64,000 bases of DNA from Pterobdella sp. o SKG-2022 (GCA_964035795.1 OZ038320.1:26042118-26106117); one strand, 5' to 3'. Counted from the first letter of the stretch, positions 1 through 13,400 are shown. Notes: generated by a model from the letters alone, not told the origin. Program-made: numbers and translations.

Positions 1-318
1 GCCAAGGGAAAGATTGTTCGAAACTTCATCGTTTATACTTTTGGGACGAAAAGATAAATTAGATCCAAATGTTGATAAATTTTGTTTTATTTTGTTTTTG
101 TTTAATTTTGAAACATCTGGTGAAACAAGAGAGGGCTGAAGAATTGAAGAATAAAATTCTGGTTGGTTTTGAAGGTGATTTTTGGTAGATTGAAATTTAT
201 TCAGGGGGTTATTAAAACTGTCAGAGTATTTGGGTGAGATTGAACTTTTAGGAGCAATTGTGGATGAAAGGCTATACAAAAGAAATGTGTAGTGATTTTC
301 TTCTCTTCCTTGACTCAT
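1..318 (-). CDS. 5' part of an unidentified protein-coding gene, truncated by the window edge
   Basis: On the minus strand an ATG at 318 opens a frame that runs without a stop for 106 codons to base 1, so the gene continues beyond the window. The protein starts MSQGREENHYTF and is rich in Ser, Asn, Pro, Lys and Leu, with no domain that I recognise. An open stretch this long is unlikely by chance in DNA this AT-rich, and it is locally richer in C than its surroundings. The frame is also open upstream to a possible splice acceptor near 379-381, so coding could begin in an earlier exon and the ATG at 318 may be internal. Function unknown; confidence rests only on the open frame. Confidence 0.4.
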   Translation of the reverse strand, partial: MSQGREENHYTFLLYSLSSTIAPKSSISPKYSDSFNNPLNKFQSTKNHLQNQPEFYSSILQPSLVSPDVSKLNKNKIKQNLSTFGSNLSFRPKSINDEVSNNLSLG

Positions 319-1509
319 AAAAACCTTGCAACTGCACTCTGAATACAAATATCCAATGAGTTGAATATAATAAAACCTTTAAAAATTAAAGAAAAAACAA
401 CAGTTTTGAAAAAACATAAATTTTGGAATAAATTTTGTTTCGGAAAGGTTTTCAAATTTATGAATATTTCAAAGATGTGTTTGTTCAGCATGTTCCACTG
501 TAGCCCAGGTAATAACTTATTACTGAAGTAATGAAAGTTTAATGCTCTGGCCGGAAAATAATGAAAAAAGTAGCCTATTTTTTGAAAAAATCCAATAGAA
601 TTATACCTTTATTAGGAGTATTTTGATTTATAATTGAAAAATCTAAATAGTAAGGCTTCTGCACGAAATATACTTATTGATTGAATACTTGTTTTGAATC
701 CATAAGGAATATTTGTTTAATTAAATCTAGAAATATTTTTTATGTCATAGATCAAGAATATCGAGTAAAGTTTTGAAAAAGTAATTTTTTTCTAGTTATA
801 AGCTTTTAAAAATTAAAATTGAAGTTTCAAACATTATATTTTTGAGTTTTTGTAGCATGATTTTTAGAATTGAACAAGTATGGAGAACATTCGAAACTGT
901 AAAAAGTTCTTTAAATTGGCAAGTAATTCAATCTAATACTTTTGGCAACTCTAAATGAAAAAAAGTTTCAATTATTTCAATTCAGTTTTGAATAAAACAA
1001 TGCTAAAAGTTTCACATGTTTTTAATCATCTGAAAGTGGAATCTATTTATTTTTGGGTTTTTTGATTATTTCTGATGCCAGGCTGATGAAAATTCCAAAT
1101 GCAGGAAATCTTTCTTCTTTTTAACTATTTGCCTTATTTAGGGGCATTATTAAGTGCTTTCGAAATATATTTTAATGCATCAAATTTGTTAATGGCTTCA
1201 ACTCCCAATAAATCATTATATTTTTACATTAATTTCTCGATTCAGTTAGTTTGAATTATTAAATAGCAAATTTTTTCTTAAAAATAATCAATTGAGAAAG
1301 TTTAAATTTTTGAGTCGTTCAGCGATTAAAACAATAATTAATAAAACCATTTTAAAATCTTCTATTTCATATTTTTTAATTTTAGAAAGCAAAAAATTAT
1401 TATAAACTCGCTTTCACAATTTTTGAAGTTGCTTAAGTATATGATATAAAAAAAATATATATGCTAATCGTTTGATTGCTCCTATCTGGGGTTTAGGTTG
1501 CGCGATTGA
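319..1509. other. AT-rich sequence without a recognised feature
   Basis: Apart from the possible upstream part of the left-edge gene (to about 381), I see no coding exon, RNA gene or repeat here. It is AT-rich with many short A and T runs. Confidence 0.5.
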
Positions 1510-1660
1510 TTGGTTCTACAGAGTGCTACTACATATGGACTCCTAATTGTCGGCCCACGCGGGATCGAGCCGGTATCTTTAAATAATTAGTCTTAATTTA
1601 AAAAAAAAATAAAGAAAAATTAGTCTTATGTTCAACCACTGAGCTATAGGGGCCAGACTG
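1510..1660 (-). mobile_element. tRNA-derived SINE, copy 1 (interrupted)
   Basis: Read on the minus strand, 1655 to 1544 resembles a tRNA: an A-box-like TAGCTCAGTGG, a B-box-like GGCTCGATCCC, and acceptor-like ends pairing GGCCC with GGGCC. Similar units occur at 30280-30395, 39724-39822, 56160-56275 and 59961-60063 with a related 3' tail (AATTAGCACTTG-like), which makes this a SINE family and not single tRNA genes. In this copy the anticodon-arm region is interrupted by an A-rich stretch (about 1596-1617) flanked by an 11-bp direct repeat, AATTAGTCTTA, at 1585-1595 and 1618-1628. That looks like a later insertion or a slippage duplication. Confidence 0.7.
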
Positions 1661-2589
1661 ATATAATTCCTGTCAAATACTTTTTCTCAATATGTTGAAA
1701 TCTTCAAAATCTATCATGAGTTTTTCGTCAAAAACTTATTCGTATAATAATTTGTGGTATCATCTCTGATGAAGCACAACTTAATGAACTCTCGAGTGAC
1801 ATCCTCTAAAAGAAATTTATATTTATATTTTCATAAGGCTGTCACTGAACGTTTTTTGAATTAAAAAACATTCGTTTGAAATTTAATTTTTTTTATGAAA
1901 TTTGAAATAAATCTTTTAAAAGCGTGGAGCTATATTTTATCTTGCTCTGGTTTAACTTTGGTTTGAAATTTTGAAAGCAAAAACATTCTGTATCAAAAAT
2001 GTTCAATTGAATTCTATATAAATTTCAATTGAAACACTGTGAAGATATTCCTCTTTATGGTTTTATCCAAAACTTTTTTAAAATTTTTCGACAATTTTTT
2101 AATCATTGAGTGCTTGCAGTGTTTTGAAGCAACCTTCGACAATTAGGGGTTTCAAAGTTTTTCGTGATTTTTAGAAGATTTAAAAAAAACTAGTTTAAAA
2201 AAACGTTCTGAAACTTAAAATTAGCTATCTTTTTAATAAGTCTTTATTTTTGTACCACTATAGTTTTTCATTATTTTTTGTTTGTTAATCCAAGCTTGAT
2301 CTGATAGAAAAATTAATCAGATGAATATCGCTTGAATTTGTTTTGAATTTGAAATTTTCGAGAATCATTTAGATACCAAGTTTAATTACGAAGTATTAAA
2401 AATACCAATCAACTTAAAAACAGTTCAAGTTCTCAATTTATTCAAAAAAACTGTCTGAAATAGAAACCTATTTTATCCGGAAGAATTTAATGCATATTTT
2501 AAAGAGCAGTTGTTTTTTTGTTCTCAATTCAATAAAGAATAAACCCTAGCTTTGGAAAACTAACGTTAATTAGAATTCATAAATATAGC
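1661..2589. other. AT-rich intergenic sequence
   Basis: No coding potential or repeat that I can support. Stop codons are dense in all frames. Confidence 0.5.
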
Positions 2590-2905
2590 TCACCGCTCAT
2601 ATTTCACTCAGCTGGCTTATTCATATGAACTCCTTTTCTTTCAAACAGACTCACGAGTCTCTCAGGTCTTTGAACTCTGGTTTGTGGTTGCATCAGTCTG
2701 TCTATTTTAACTCTTTTTCATTTCGCTCTTTTCATACATCGCTCTTCATTTATGAAATTCTTTTCTGCGTCTTTCACACACTCCCAAACACTTTTCCAAG
2801 CATTCAAAAACGCATTTATGTAGCCGCATCTCCCTGCCATAGTTTTTTATAATACTCAAGCGCCTCTACAGCAAACCCAGCTTGCAAACTGTGCGTCTTA
2901 CAAAA
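2590..2905 (+). mobile_element. Degenerate 3' fragment of a CR1/L2-like LINE
   Basis: The 75-residue frame at 2625-2852 lines up with the C-terminus of the larger LINE at 3.8-7.5 kb. LRSLNSGLWLHQSV here matches LRSLHSALQLHQPV there, followed by comparable positions through the SLP region. Beyond the stop, CTGTGCGTCTTACAAAAAC resembles the 3' UTR of that element (CTGTACGCTATAAAAATC). This is therefore an older 5'-truncated copy of the same or a closely related family, in the same orientation. It is not a functional gene. Confidence 0.6.
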
Positions 2906-3829
2906 ACATCAAGAATGAAATACTTTGAAAATACTTACTCTTTTATTTTAGTCATTCTAAGCTCTCACCTTATTTCTTTCCCTATTAAAATTCCGTGTTT
3001 TAAGAACATTTCGAGTTTATTTTGTGTCCCATTTAAGTTCATTAAGTTCTTTTAGTCCAGTTTGAAAATGAAAGTCAAAAAGTTGATGGCATTTTTTACC
3101 GAAAAAACCAATTTTTGCATTATAAAATACCAAGGTTTGTTTTCATTGAAAAAACTTTTCCAAAAATGTACAATTAAACTTACGTTAAAGTAAGATAAAT
3201 TCAAATCAAAATGATATTTTGAAAACATTTTAAAAAGAACATACCTTATAAATTTTATTTAAAAAAAGCATGCTGAACTCCAAAGACGCTGAAAATATAA
3301 TTTTAAGAAACTTCATCATTAAGTTGCACAAACTCACACGTAGTTTTCAAAAATTTTTCAAAAGCAACTTGATGTATCCAATACTTTTTAAACTACAAAA
3401 GTCTCCACCTCACCAGTAATTTCAGTGAAAACAAGCTTAAAACACTATTATGAACCTTGAGGTGTTAGGCAGTTGAAACCACACTTTTGTATCAAAATTC
3501 TTTTTTCAGCTCTTTTTTATATATTTTACTTGTTTGATTCAGTTTTTTCATCTAATTTCTTCACTATATGAAAATTTTTTTGAAATTCAATGAAACTTTA
3601 GAATTTTGATAAGAAATTCGTTAGCAAAATTATATAAAACTCAATATTTAAAAAAAATACGATGTCTTCAAAAAACTATATTCAATGTTTTTGTATTTGT
3701 TAGGGTTTTCCAAACCATTTAGGATAGTGACTTTCAGCAGACTACAAGCATCCTCCATCTAAAACTCCATAATTTTAAATAATAAAAAAAATAATGCTTT
3801 GTTTTAGTTTGAGTTTTTGTATATAACTT
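2906..3829. other. AT-rich sequence between two LINE copies
   Basis: No feature seen. The true 5' end of the downstream LINE may lie somewhere in this stretch, but its 5' UTR cannot be recognised without a consensus. Confidence 0.4.
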
Positions 3830-3843
3830 AAAATTCAATAAAA

Positions 3844-4644
3844 TTGCCTTCAAAGTCTACTAACAAAATTTCACACTCACTCCTCCCCATCCAACATAAA
3901 ATCCCTTCTATTAAAAAAACCCCACCCATTATTAAATATTCCACCAAAGTTATCTCAACCACAGGTGAGACTTCTAGTGAATTGTGCAGGAGATTGGTTT
4001 CGTCAATCAACTTTTCACAACAAGCCTTTAAATCTTTCCCTAAGTATGTTCGAGAGTCTACTGATGCTGTTGTCTGGGAAGCTGACTCTGCTGATTCACT
4101 CAAGGATGCCAAACTTTTCCATTCTTCTCTTCCCAACATACGCCTCCACGATCCAGTTCTTTTGAATCCAACAATCACCGTCTTGGGTCTACCGACATAG
4201 GTTACTAATGAGAAACTTGAAACCTCTTACAAACTCCTTTTTCTATCTGCTGGTCCCAGCGCTTTCCGGGCTTTTAGGCACAGGCCCAACGCACGAAACC
4301 CTTCTACTCGTGACTGGCTTATCCAAGTTCCAAGCAACGTTTTCCCCATGCTGAACAAGTCCAAGAACGTAAATCTCCCTTTTGGTAGATTCCTTTTCCA
4401 CTCTTGCATCAATCCAACTAGATGTCTGAATTGTCAGACTTATGGTCATAACATATCTAAGTGCCAAAATCCTAGAGTATGTGAGCACTGCGGCAAAGAC
4501 CATTCGTCTGACAACTGCCCTAAAACCTCTCTTTCTTTTTGTGTTTTCTGCTTTAAATCAAAGCGCTCTTGCCATGACCACGTCACAACATCCTCCTCTT
4601 GTCCCCTTTATAGACAACAAGTGCGACTCAAGGTCTACTCGTAG
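3844..4644 (+). pseudogene. LINE ORF1: nucleic-acid-binding protein with zinc knuckles
   Basis: An open frame runs from ATG 3844 to the stop at 4642-4644, broken only by one in-frame TAG at 4198-4200; the frame on both sides is the same. The C-terminal third (about 4400-4620) carries clustered Cys/His knuckles of the CCHC kind: CLNCQTYGHNISKC, then CEHCGKDHSSDNC, then a third Cys-rich motif beginning CVFC. Such proteins package LINE RNA. The single TAG may be a mutation in this copy. About 266 codons in total. Confidence 0.8.
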
Positions 4645-7433
4645 TAAATCTTCTATTATACTCGATACTATCCTTTCTCTTAAACTTGACATTATTGCTT
4701 TGACGGAAACTTGGATTCCTGAAATCACAGACAATGTCACAAAATATGATTTTGTGCTTCATGGCTTTCATGTCTTGCACTCTCACCGACCCATTGGTAA
4801 ACGAGGTAGAGGTATTTCTGTAATTTCCAGAAACTTCATTAGATTGGATGCCATTAAATCCCCGTCCCACTCTTCTTTTGAATCATTGACAGCTAAAGTG
4901 TCTTTTTCGTCACACTGTTTCTATCGGTGATCTACCGTCCTCCAAACAGCGGCAATTTTATCTGCGAGCTCACGTCTCATCTCTATTTCCTTTATTCTCT
5001 TTCTTCAAATTTTATATTGGCTGGTGATTTCAACACCCCAAATTGTACATCTCGTGACAACCCGCTTAGTGCTCTTTTACGTGAACTCTAGCTGGTCCAG
5101 CACATAGACTTCCCCACCCACAGACTTGGTAACATCCTTGACCTTATCACTCCAAAACCTAACAGTCATCTCATACAAGAAATCGGCAAAGAAACTTTTG
5201 ACTCCGATCACTGTCTTATTTTATGCAGTCTCAACCTCGTTCCTCCTCCCCTTCCCCCTCGCATTGTAATTTCCCGCTCTTTTGAAAACCTTGATGATGC
5301 TGTCTTCGAGAAAGATCTCAGACATATCCGTAATATATTAACTAACCTTTCTGATGTTCCAGTTGAAGAGTTTCTTACAACAATGAACAACTCCTTTCAA
5401 TCACTTATCGACCACCATGCCCCTTTTCGCACCCACATCTTTCGCCCCAGCAGTCACTCCCATCACAAGCTATCCACTGACGCCATTGCCGCCAAAAGAA
5501 AAAAACAAAAACTTGAGAGAAAAATTTCCTTATTGTCAAGGTCATCCAAGCCTGTTCTAGCCAGTTTTCTTGCTGCCCTCAAGGAATCTCGTAAGACTGC
5601 TCGCGCTCTCATCTTTAAATCTCGTGCTGCTTATTTTAACAACATGCTTGCATCTGTCAAACCAAACTCGAAAGTTTTTTGGAAAACTGCCAACTCTATC
5701 CTACATATATCTCCTCCTTCTCCGCCACGCAGCTCTTCAGAAGCTATCAATCTTGTGAATACCTTTAGTAGCTTTTTTAAAGAGAAAATCGTTCTTATTC
5801 ACAAATCTTTGCCAACGGTCATTTTGCGCTGCATAGACCCTATTCTACCAGACAATCGAACACCACTCTTATTTTTCATTTGTCAGTATTGAAGAAGAGG
5901 CTAATTCGCTCTTTACCCTACAAATCTTCTCCATTAGACTTAATCCCCACATCCACTTTAAAACGCTTTTCTCACTTCTGCTCCAATATTTTCCAAACTT
6001 ACCAACCTGTCTTTTTCACAAGCAATATTCCCCGCCTCCTTTTAAACAGCACAAGTTCTCCCTTTGCTTAAGAAAGACAATTTGGACCCTACCATTCCTT
6101 CGAACTACCGCCCTATTTCTAACTTGAGCACCATTTCAAAAATTATCGAAAGACTCGTTCTTTCCAGAATAACTTCTTACGTTTCATCATCTCCTAATTT
6201 TAATTCTTTCCAATCAGCATATCGCAAGCACCACTCAACAGAAACCACACTCTTACGCATCACTGACAGTCTTCGCAACATCTGCGCTGCTGGACATGCG
6301 ACCGTTTTGGTTTCGCTAGACCTTTCTGCTGCTTTTGACACTCGATCACAATATCTTAATTGATATTTTGAATAGACACTTCAATATTTCAGATCTCGCT
6401 CTTTCTTGGTTTCGCTCTTACCTCTCTCAGCGTTCTCAGTTCGTTAAAATGGACAATTTCTCTTCTCTTACATCACTCAACTCAGGCGTGCCGCAGGGCT
6501 CCGTTTTGGGTCCAATCCTCTTCTCTCTTTATACATCACCCATGTGTAGCATTATTGTACAGCACGACTTGCTTTTTCACCAGTTCGCTGATGACATCAC
6601 TTTTTACCGGCGTCTCTTACCCAGATCCTAGCCCCACTTTCTTTAAATTATCCAGTTGTCTTTCTGCTCTAAACTTCTGGTTTTCCCAAAGCCAACTAAA
6701 ACTAAACCCTACTAAGAGTGAGGTGATGTTTGTCGGCAGCTCTCGTCTTTTAGCAAAATACAATCTCCCTTCTGTGGTAACTCTCGACGGCACCACATTT
6801 CCTATATCTTCCAAGCTCAAAATCTTAGGTGTCACCTTAGATTCAAATTTGAACTTTTCTCACTTTATTTTTCAAATAATCCAATCTTCCAATTTCCATA
6901 TCTATGCCATAAAACAAGTACGCAAATTTTTACCTCTTTCCACTGCTAATGCTCTCTTTATCTCACTAGTTCTTTCCAGATTGGACTACTGTAATTCTCT
7001 CCTTTGCGGGCAGCCAAACTATTTTTTATGCAAACTTCAAGCCCTCCAAAACCACGCGGCCAAGACGATTTTTCAAGATGATTGTTTCAGCTCTTCCAGC
7101 GACTATCTTGATCGTTTGCACTGGTTACCTGTCTCCCAAAGATGCAAGTTTAAATTACTTTGGGCCATTGCATGCACTCTCAAGCTTGAACAACCTACTT
7201 ATCTTTTTGATCTTTTGTCAATCAGACACACACGTCAACCACTCAGATCCTTGCACTCTGCTCTCCAGCTTCATCAACCTGTTTCTTCGGGCTTGTTTAC
7301 TAGTCGCTCTTTTTCTCACCAGGCTCCACGTCTGTGGAATTCACTTCCTTCTAACTTGCGCTCATCGTCTTTTCTCATGAACATTCGCAAACTTTTGAAA
7401 ACTCATTTATACTATAAACATCCCCAGTCATAA
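4575..7433 (+). pseudogene. LINE ORF2: AP endonuclease plus reverse transcriptase, frameshifted
   Basis: ORF2 overlaps the end of ORF1. The endonuclease half shows LTETW (about 4705), YRPPN (4933), LAGDFN (about 5020) and SDHCLI (about 5205). The RT half shows NYRPISNLS (about 6100), SLDLSAAFDT (about 6313-6342), GVPQGSVLGP (about 6484) and the catalytic FADD (6584-6595), then a C-terminal region containing DYCNSLLCG. The coding sequence changes frame near 4920, 5880, 6065, 6340 and 6560 and has a TAG at 5089-5091, so this copy is dead although the catalytic motifs survive. These multiple but mild lesions suggest a fairly old insertion. Confidence 0.88.
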
Positions 7434-10400
7434 TCTTTTACAAACCTTGAGCACCTTTGAAGCAATCTTGAATTGATAACTGTACGCTATAAAAATCTTA
7501 ATAATAATAATAAATCATGAGAATCTAAGTTCCAGATTAACATGATGATAAATATTTAATGATGATACAAACGAAATAACTATAGTTGTATAGATACATG
7601 TATATACCTAATGGAAACCTCAGTTGACACACCTCAAAATTATTCTCACCAAATTCAATTGGAGACTAGGAATTCAAAATTTTTTTCATTGATTCTCGTA
7701 TAATTGTTTTTACTGAGAAATTAGTTTCAGGGTTTTACTAGCATTTAATAGATGTAAAGATGATTCATCGTTAGCATTATATTTTTGTAACCATTGAGCA
7801 ACGCCAACTTTTCATGGTACTTGGTGTAGATCCTAACATGATTTCCAAAAAAGATTTTAAGCAACCAACCTTTGAAAAAACTGACAAATCTTTTTATTAT
7901 ATGTATACTTCACCAAAAGTAAGGTCAACAAACAAAGAGTATTTCTTAAAACTAAGACACGAAGCTTTTCGTAAGACGAGCTTACATGATCAAGTGATAA
8001 TGAACAAAAATAACTAAAGAACAACCCTCAAACACTAAATGCATTTTTCACTGCTCAACAAAAAGACCGTACCATCCATCTAAAATCCACAAGTGTTTTT
8101 GAATGAGCATTCCAACAGGATTTCAATTAACTTCAATATCTAGCTCTCTATTTCAATTTTCATCTGTAGGAGCTTTGATAAGGGCCAACTTTGAAGTTCA
8201 TTGTCTATTCTTGAATTGCAATAATAGTTTTTGGGTGGTTTTAAGTGGTACTGTCCACTTATTTTTTGTATGTTTTTATTTTTTTATCCGTAAAACATCC
8301 CAATTGTCATAGTATGTTCTAGAAACATTACGCGTAATACGTGCCAAACAACCATGTTAGTTGCTATATCCAAATGTGCGTGTTTTTTGTCTACGTAGAT
8401 AAAGGAAATTTAAGAAAATTTTCGACCAAAAATACTTAATCTCAGTAATAATTTAGTGTTTATGAATAAAATAACATCGCAAAATTATTATCATCCAATT
8501 AGATGAACATTGAGATGTTTTGTAGCTTTAAAGCTTTATGGTCTTCTATAATATTCACCACAGCTTCGACATTCAGATTTGTGAGCGATAATTTCTTAGT
8601 TTTTGAGAATGCTCCAATAATAATCGTGAATCAAAAAAACACAAAAATGTTTATTATTTTTACCGTTTTCAAAATTTTTTTCTTTAATTTCTTAGATTTT
8701 TTTCCATTTATTTACTTAGTTATCCTCATTATTATTAGTAGTATTGCCATTCTATTTATTTTGGTTACTATTGTTTCATTCAAATCAAGCTTTTTTTTGT
8801 TAATCTATTGTAAAAAAAATTCCTTTTTATATCTTGAACTATAAGTCTGACAATTTTTACTTAACAACAAGGCTTATAAAAATATATAAATATGAAGCAG
8901 AAATAGATTGGTGAAATATTGTCAGAATGCTTTTGAGACAAAAATTGGATATTAAAAAAATTTTTGGCATGGATAGTGAAAAATCAGCAGCATATACTTG
9001 TCCGGCTCATCCGTCTTTCCATGAAAAATCATTCTTTTTATTTGTGTTTTTTTCTATTGAAAATTGTTATATATTAATTTTGAATTTTTTTTGACCATCA
9101 ATTTTTTAAAGAAAGTATTCGTGGAATAACTATATTGCTTTAAGAAATTTTTTATAGATATAATGAAACACTGAGTCCCTAGTGATTGAATGTTTGCTTT
9201 GAAAAAGATTTTTTCGACAATTTTGGCTTAACTTGAAGTTTATTTTAGGAAGAGCTTCATTATTTATTTATTATGGTCTGAATTAATTACAAAAATTCTA
9301 AGCTAAAAAATGTTTTTGAAGTAGAAATAGTGATTGATTCCCAGAACAATCCACTAAACCCATGAAAATTTCAATCTGAAATTTCGAAAAGTGATTAAAA
9401 TTGGAAAGCTTTTTGGCAAGTGTATCAGGACTCTAATGAATAACCACAAACAATACTATAGAAATTATTCGATCTCATTTCATATCAACATCTGCTTCGT
9501 TTGCTTTTGAGGTTGTAATAATTTCATAAAAAATAAATATTAAAATTCAATTAGAACTATTATTTCAAAATTTTGCAAAGTCAACACTTGAGATTAAAAC
9601 CTAGGTAACACTTGATGAAAATTCCCCAGTCATGTAGTTGGGTTCAATTATTCCAATTAATTGAATTAATATAAAATTTCAACCAAGTTTTATTATTCCT
9701 TCTATAACTAATGTATATAATTTATAAATCTTGATTATTTATTTTTATAATTTTTCCACTAAGCTCCGTGAAACATTGATTCAATTAAATGAACACAAAA
9801 CCCTTTCCCAAAGGTCATCTGAAAAGAAAAAAAATTAATCCATTCGACTTTACCAAATAATTTTGTTCCATTTGGACTCCACTTTTTCCAAAACTTCAAT
9901 TTAGCTTTTTTGACATTTTTTTTCAAATAAGTTATATTCATTTCAAGAGGCTTTTGACGAATTTTTCGAATCAAAATTTAAACTTTTACAAAAATGATTT
10001 GCATGAGATTCAGATGAAAATCTCTCAAAAAGTGAAAAAAATTTATTTTATTGCAGACGAAAAAAGAGAAATTTTCATTGAAGAAAATCGAAAATATATA
10101 AAAAAATTAATTTCAGGGCTTTATAATTATTGGTTAGTTACAGCACACACCATCCAAACTAGAGCACCTAGTTAAATCCACAGAGTAAGTAGGAAGTACC
10201 ATTGACGAGAAAAGTGATATAAAAAGTTTTAATAAAGTTTTAAAATTTCTTTAAAAACTGATTAGTGACGGTTCAATAAAAAAGGTTCATGATTGTGAGG
10301 AGTTTAGAAGGATCAATGGCAGGAGGCGTTTATGGCTGGTCCAGCATGGATGCGAAATCATGCGACTTAAAAATTTTTCGAATAAAAAATTGGGAATGCA

Positions 10401-13400
10401 GCAAATTGGCCATTTTTGAAAATAGTGGCAATTAGTAGCAATGATTTGAACTTGAGTGAAAATATTTAAATAGACACACTAAAAGATAGTTTAAGTTTAA
10501 AATTTTGTAATATTAAAAAATGAGCAGAATATAGAAAATTGACAGTAGTCTTCTCTATGTAAAGGTTGTGAGAAATAAGGGTTTACAAAGCATGAAAGCA
10601 GTCATTAAAAAGCGAGTGATTTCCATAATAATTTTAATTCCAAAGCAACAACTATTTATACCAGATTATTATTTTTATCAAGTGTTTCAAATTCACTTCA
10701 TGGAAGTATTTATGAAATAATTTTATTTGAATATATATTAATATGACCTGAAATTCAAGTGCCGATCAATCATAATCTTTTAGTTAATGTTGCTATGGCC
10801 CAAACCATAGATTTTTTTGAAATTATTTTTTTCGATTATTGTTTTTATTATTATTATTTTACAAAAATAGAAATTTCACCTTTGTCAATATGGTAAGTGC
10901 TTTCGTAAGAAAAACAACTGGTTTCATCTGTGAGAAAGATTTATATTTGGAACAGCTTTTTTTTAAAGAATGTTTTTTATAATTTGAAATTACTGTACAA
11001 AAGTCAAGTTATTAAAACAACGAAAGATATCTATAAAACAAGAACTATAAATTCCAAGTTTCAATTCATCAAATGAAAAATAAAAAAAGAAATTAAATTT
11101 TTTTGATCATTTTTATTAGTTTTTTTATCGATAGGGTAAACAAAAAAGCAACAATAAAAAAACAATGTAGAGACCTGGCTGTTGAGAGAAGGAAAGGACG
11201 ATCATACTAAAAAAGCCGAAAATTTGAAGCATTTCCATGTCTGTTGTTTCAAACCTGCATTTGAATAGTAATTAAATACAAGAAAAAGATTTTTAAAGCT
11301 TTGAAAAATAAATAAAAACAGAATTCTGTATCAAAATGTTAGAAATAATAAAAAAAGCTTTGATACTAATAAAATGTGAAACTAGATGTGATCTGATCAT
11401 AAGTAAAACAATTAGTAATGTTTAGTGAAAAATCTTAAATTAAATTGTTTGAGATATAAATTCTAAAAGTCTTTTTTTCTCTAAAATTTTACTCAGTTTA
11501 TCCAGTTTAGTTAATTGATTGACATCTAAAAGTCATAATTTATTATCAACGTTAACTTTTTTTAAAAATTATGAGTCGAGTATATAAAAACTTCATAAGT
11601 GGGTGTTCGAATTTTTTTAATAACTGGATGCAAAAAGTCAAGCTTTTCATATTTTCGAATATAAAAATGAACATTGAGTAATGTAATGTAAAATGTATTG
11701 TACATAGATGCAAATGCTTTGTTAGAACTTCCATTTTTGTTACAACACATAATGCATTCTATTCAACTTGTTTTTGCTCAAAGCAGTTTTAAAAAATTTT
11801 CTACTTTCAAAAGATTTAAATGCAAAATTCAGCTTTGAAAATTTAAAACAAGACATTGAAAACGTTGAAACTTGTATTCATCAACATGAAGGAGATTAGT
11901 GAGTCCGCATCGTAGTAGGTTTCTTGTGTTGAGCAGCTCACAAAACGATTATAATTCCTACTTCAGAATATCAATTTATTTTGACATATAAAGTTTGTTT
12001 GCAAGAAAAATATTATCTTAATGATGTTAACAAAACAATATATGAGCTGTTGATTGGATTTTGCACTTAAAAATTGTTTAAGGAAATGGAGAAAGTCAGA
12101 CAACGTTTTTTCAATTTGAAACAAATGCCTTGACAAATATTTTGATTTAAAAGTGTAATTGAAAAAAAATATGATTGTAAAAAAACTAAAAAATGATTTC
12201 AAAAAAAGTAAATTTATGACTGTCCAATTATTCAAGTGGCAATAACACTATTAATATAGATCTTTAGCATGCTTTGTCGTTTCGATAAACTCTACGTTTA
12301 GTGCAAGCCTAGTTTTAACTTCTATTATCTTTTCCAGTAAATAATTTCTTTTTTTTTTGTTTTATTTTTTTTTGATGGCATTTTATGTTATTCTTATATT
12401 TTTCTTCATTCTTTTTCATCTTTCTATCACCCTGATGTTTCAACTACGTGTTTTGTGCTTTCTCATCCTACACACTCACACCTTCCCTTAAACGTAACCT
12501 ATGTTTCCAGTTCTTGTTTCAACTTCATTATTTCTTAAAAATTTTTTCAGCGTTTCAAGATTTTGATGATTTCCAAACTTTAGTTTCATGAAATGTCCAA
12601 ATATTTTCGTTTCATTGGTTTGTTTTGCCAAATTTGATTACCATAATTATTCAATTTTTATTCAAATAGTTTTTTACTCGTTACTGTTTTATGTTTGAGT
12701 TTTTGTTTATTTCAATTAGTTTCTGAAAACAATTTTTAACAATGTTATTTCGCATTTATTTTGCATAACCCTTTCACCTAATCTATATTTTCTGCTGCTA
12801 TATTACACAATACTATTAACTCTCACTAATTGACCTTGGTTTCTAGTTGCTTCAAGCTCGTTCATTTTAAAATTCCCAAGTTCAAAGCCTTCAAGATTGT
12901 CATTGCTTGTTATCTTTGTGATTCTTCTTCTATACACGTCAAAATTTTAAGTTTTTAAAATTTCATTGAGTTTCAAATAATTTTAAATAATCTGTGTTAA
13001 ATCATCTTTTATCCAATTATATTCAAAAAACTAAAAAACTTCATCTATTCAATATGAAGCTTCGATCTATTGAATAATTATTTCAAAAAATATATCAAAA
13101 TGATAAATGATTTTCAAGCAAATTGATAGGGAGTTGAGTTGAAACTATCAAGAAAGGCATTACAAGTCAGAAGGCTATTAAATTATTCAAGAAGTAATGG
13201 GTATTAGCATTTGTACCCAGATGACCCCATAAAGTAAATTAATATTCTCAATTTTAAATTATATTGTTAACTTATATATTTTTTAGTTGAAACTTTATAA
13301 ATGACGACATTTTTTGTCGTATTTTTAAGTTACACATATTAATGTTTTGAGATATGTCAATATTTTTGTCACTTTTAAAGAATTTTTTAAACTTTAATTA

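Larger units (their letters stand above)
3830..7515 (+). mobile_element. CR1/L2-type non-LTR retrotransposon, near full length but inactive
   Basis: A pyrimidine-rich, GC-richer block holds, in order, a zinc-knuckle ORF1, an AP endonuclease, a reverse transcriptase, and a 3' end of ACGCTATAAAAATC followed by (TAA)n at 7498-7513. A short 3' terminal sequence ending in a trinucleotide microsatellite is typical of the CR1/L2/Crack group, as is the run of RT motifs. The ORFs are interrupted by stops and frameshifts (see the two pseudogene entries), so it cannot move by itself. The 5' boundary is only approximate. I see no long terminal repeats, as expected for a LINE. Confidence 0.9.

Noticed and set aside
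8503..8844. 113-codon Phe/Ile-rich frame
   Set aside because: Composition is what T-rich DNA gives by chance; no start context, domain or neighbouring exon.
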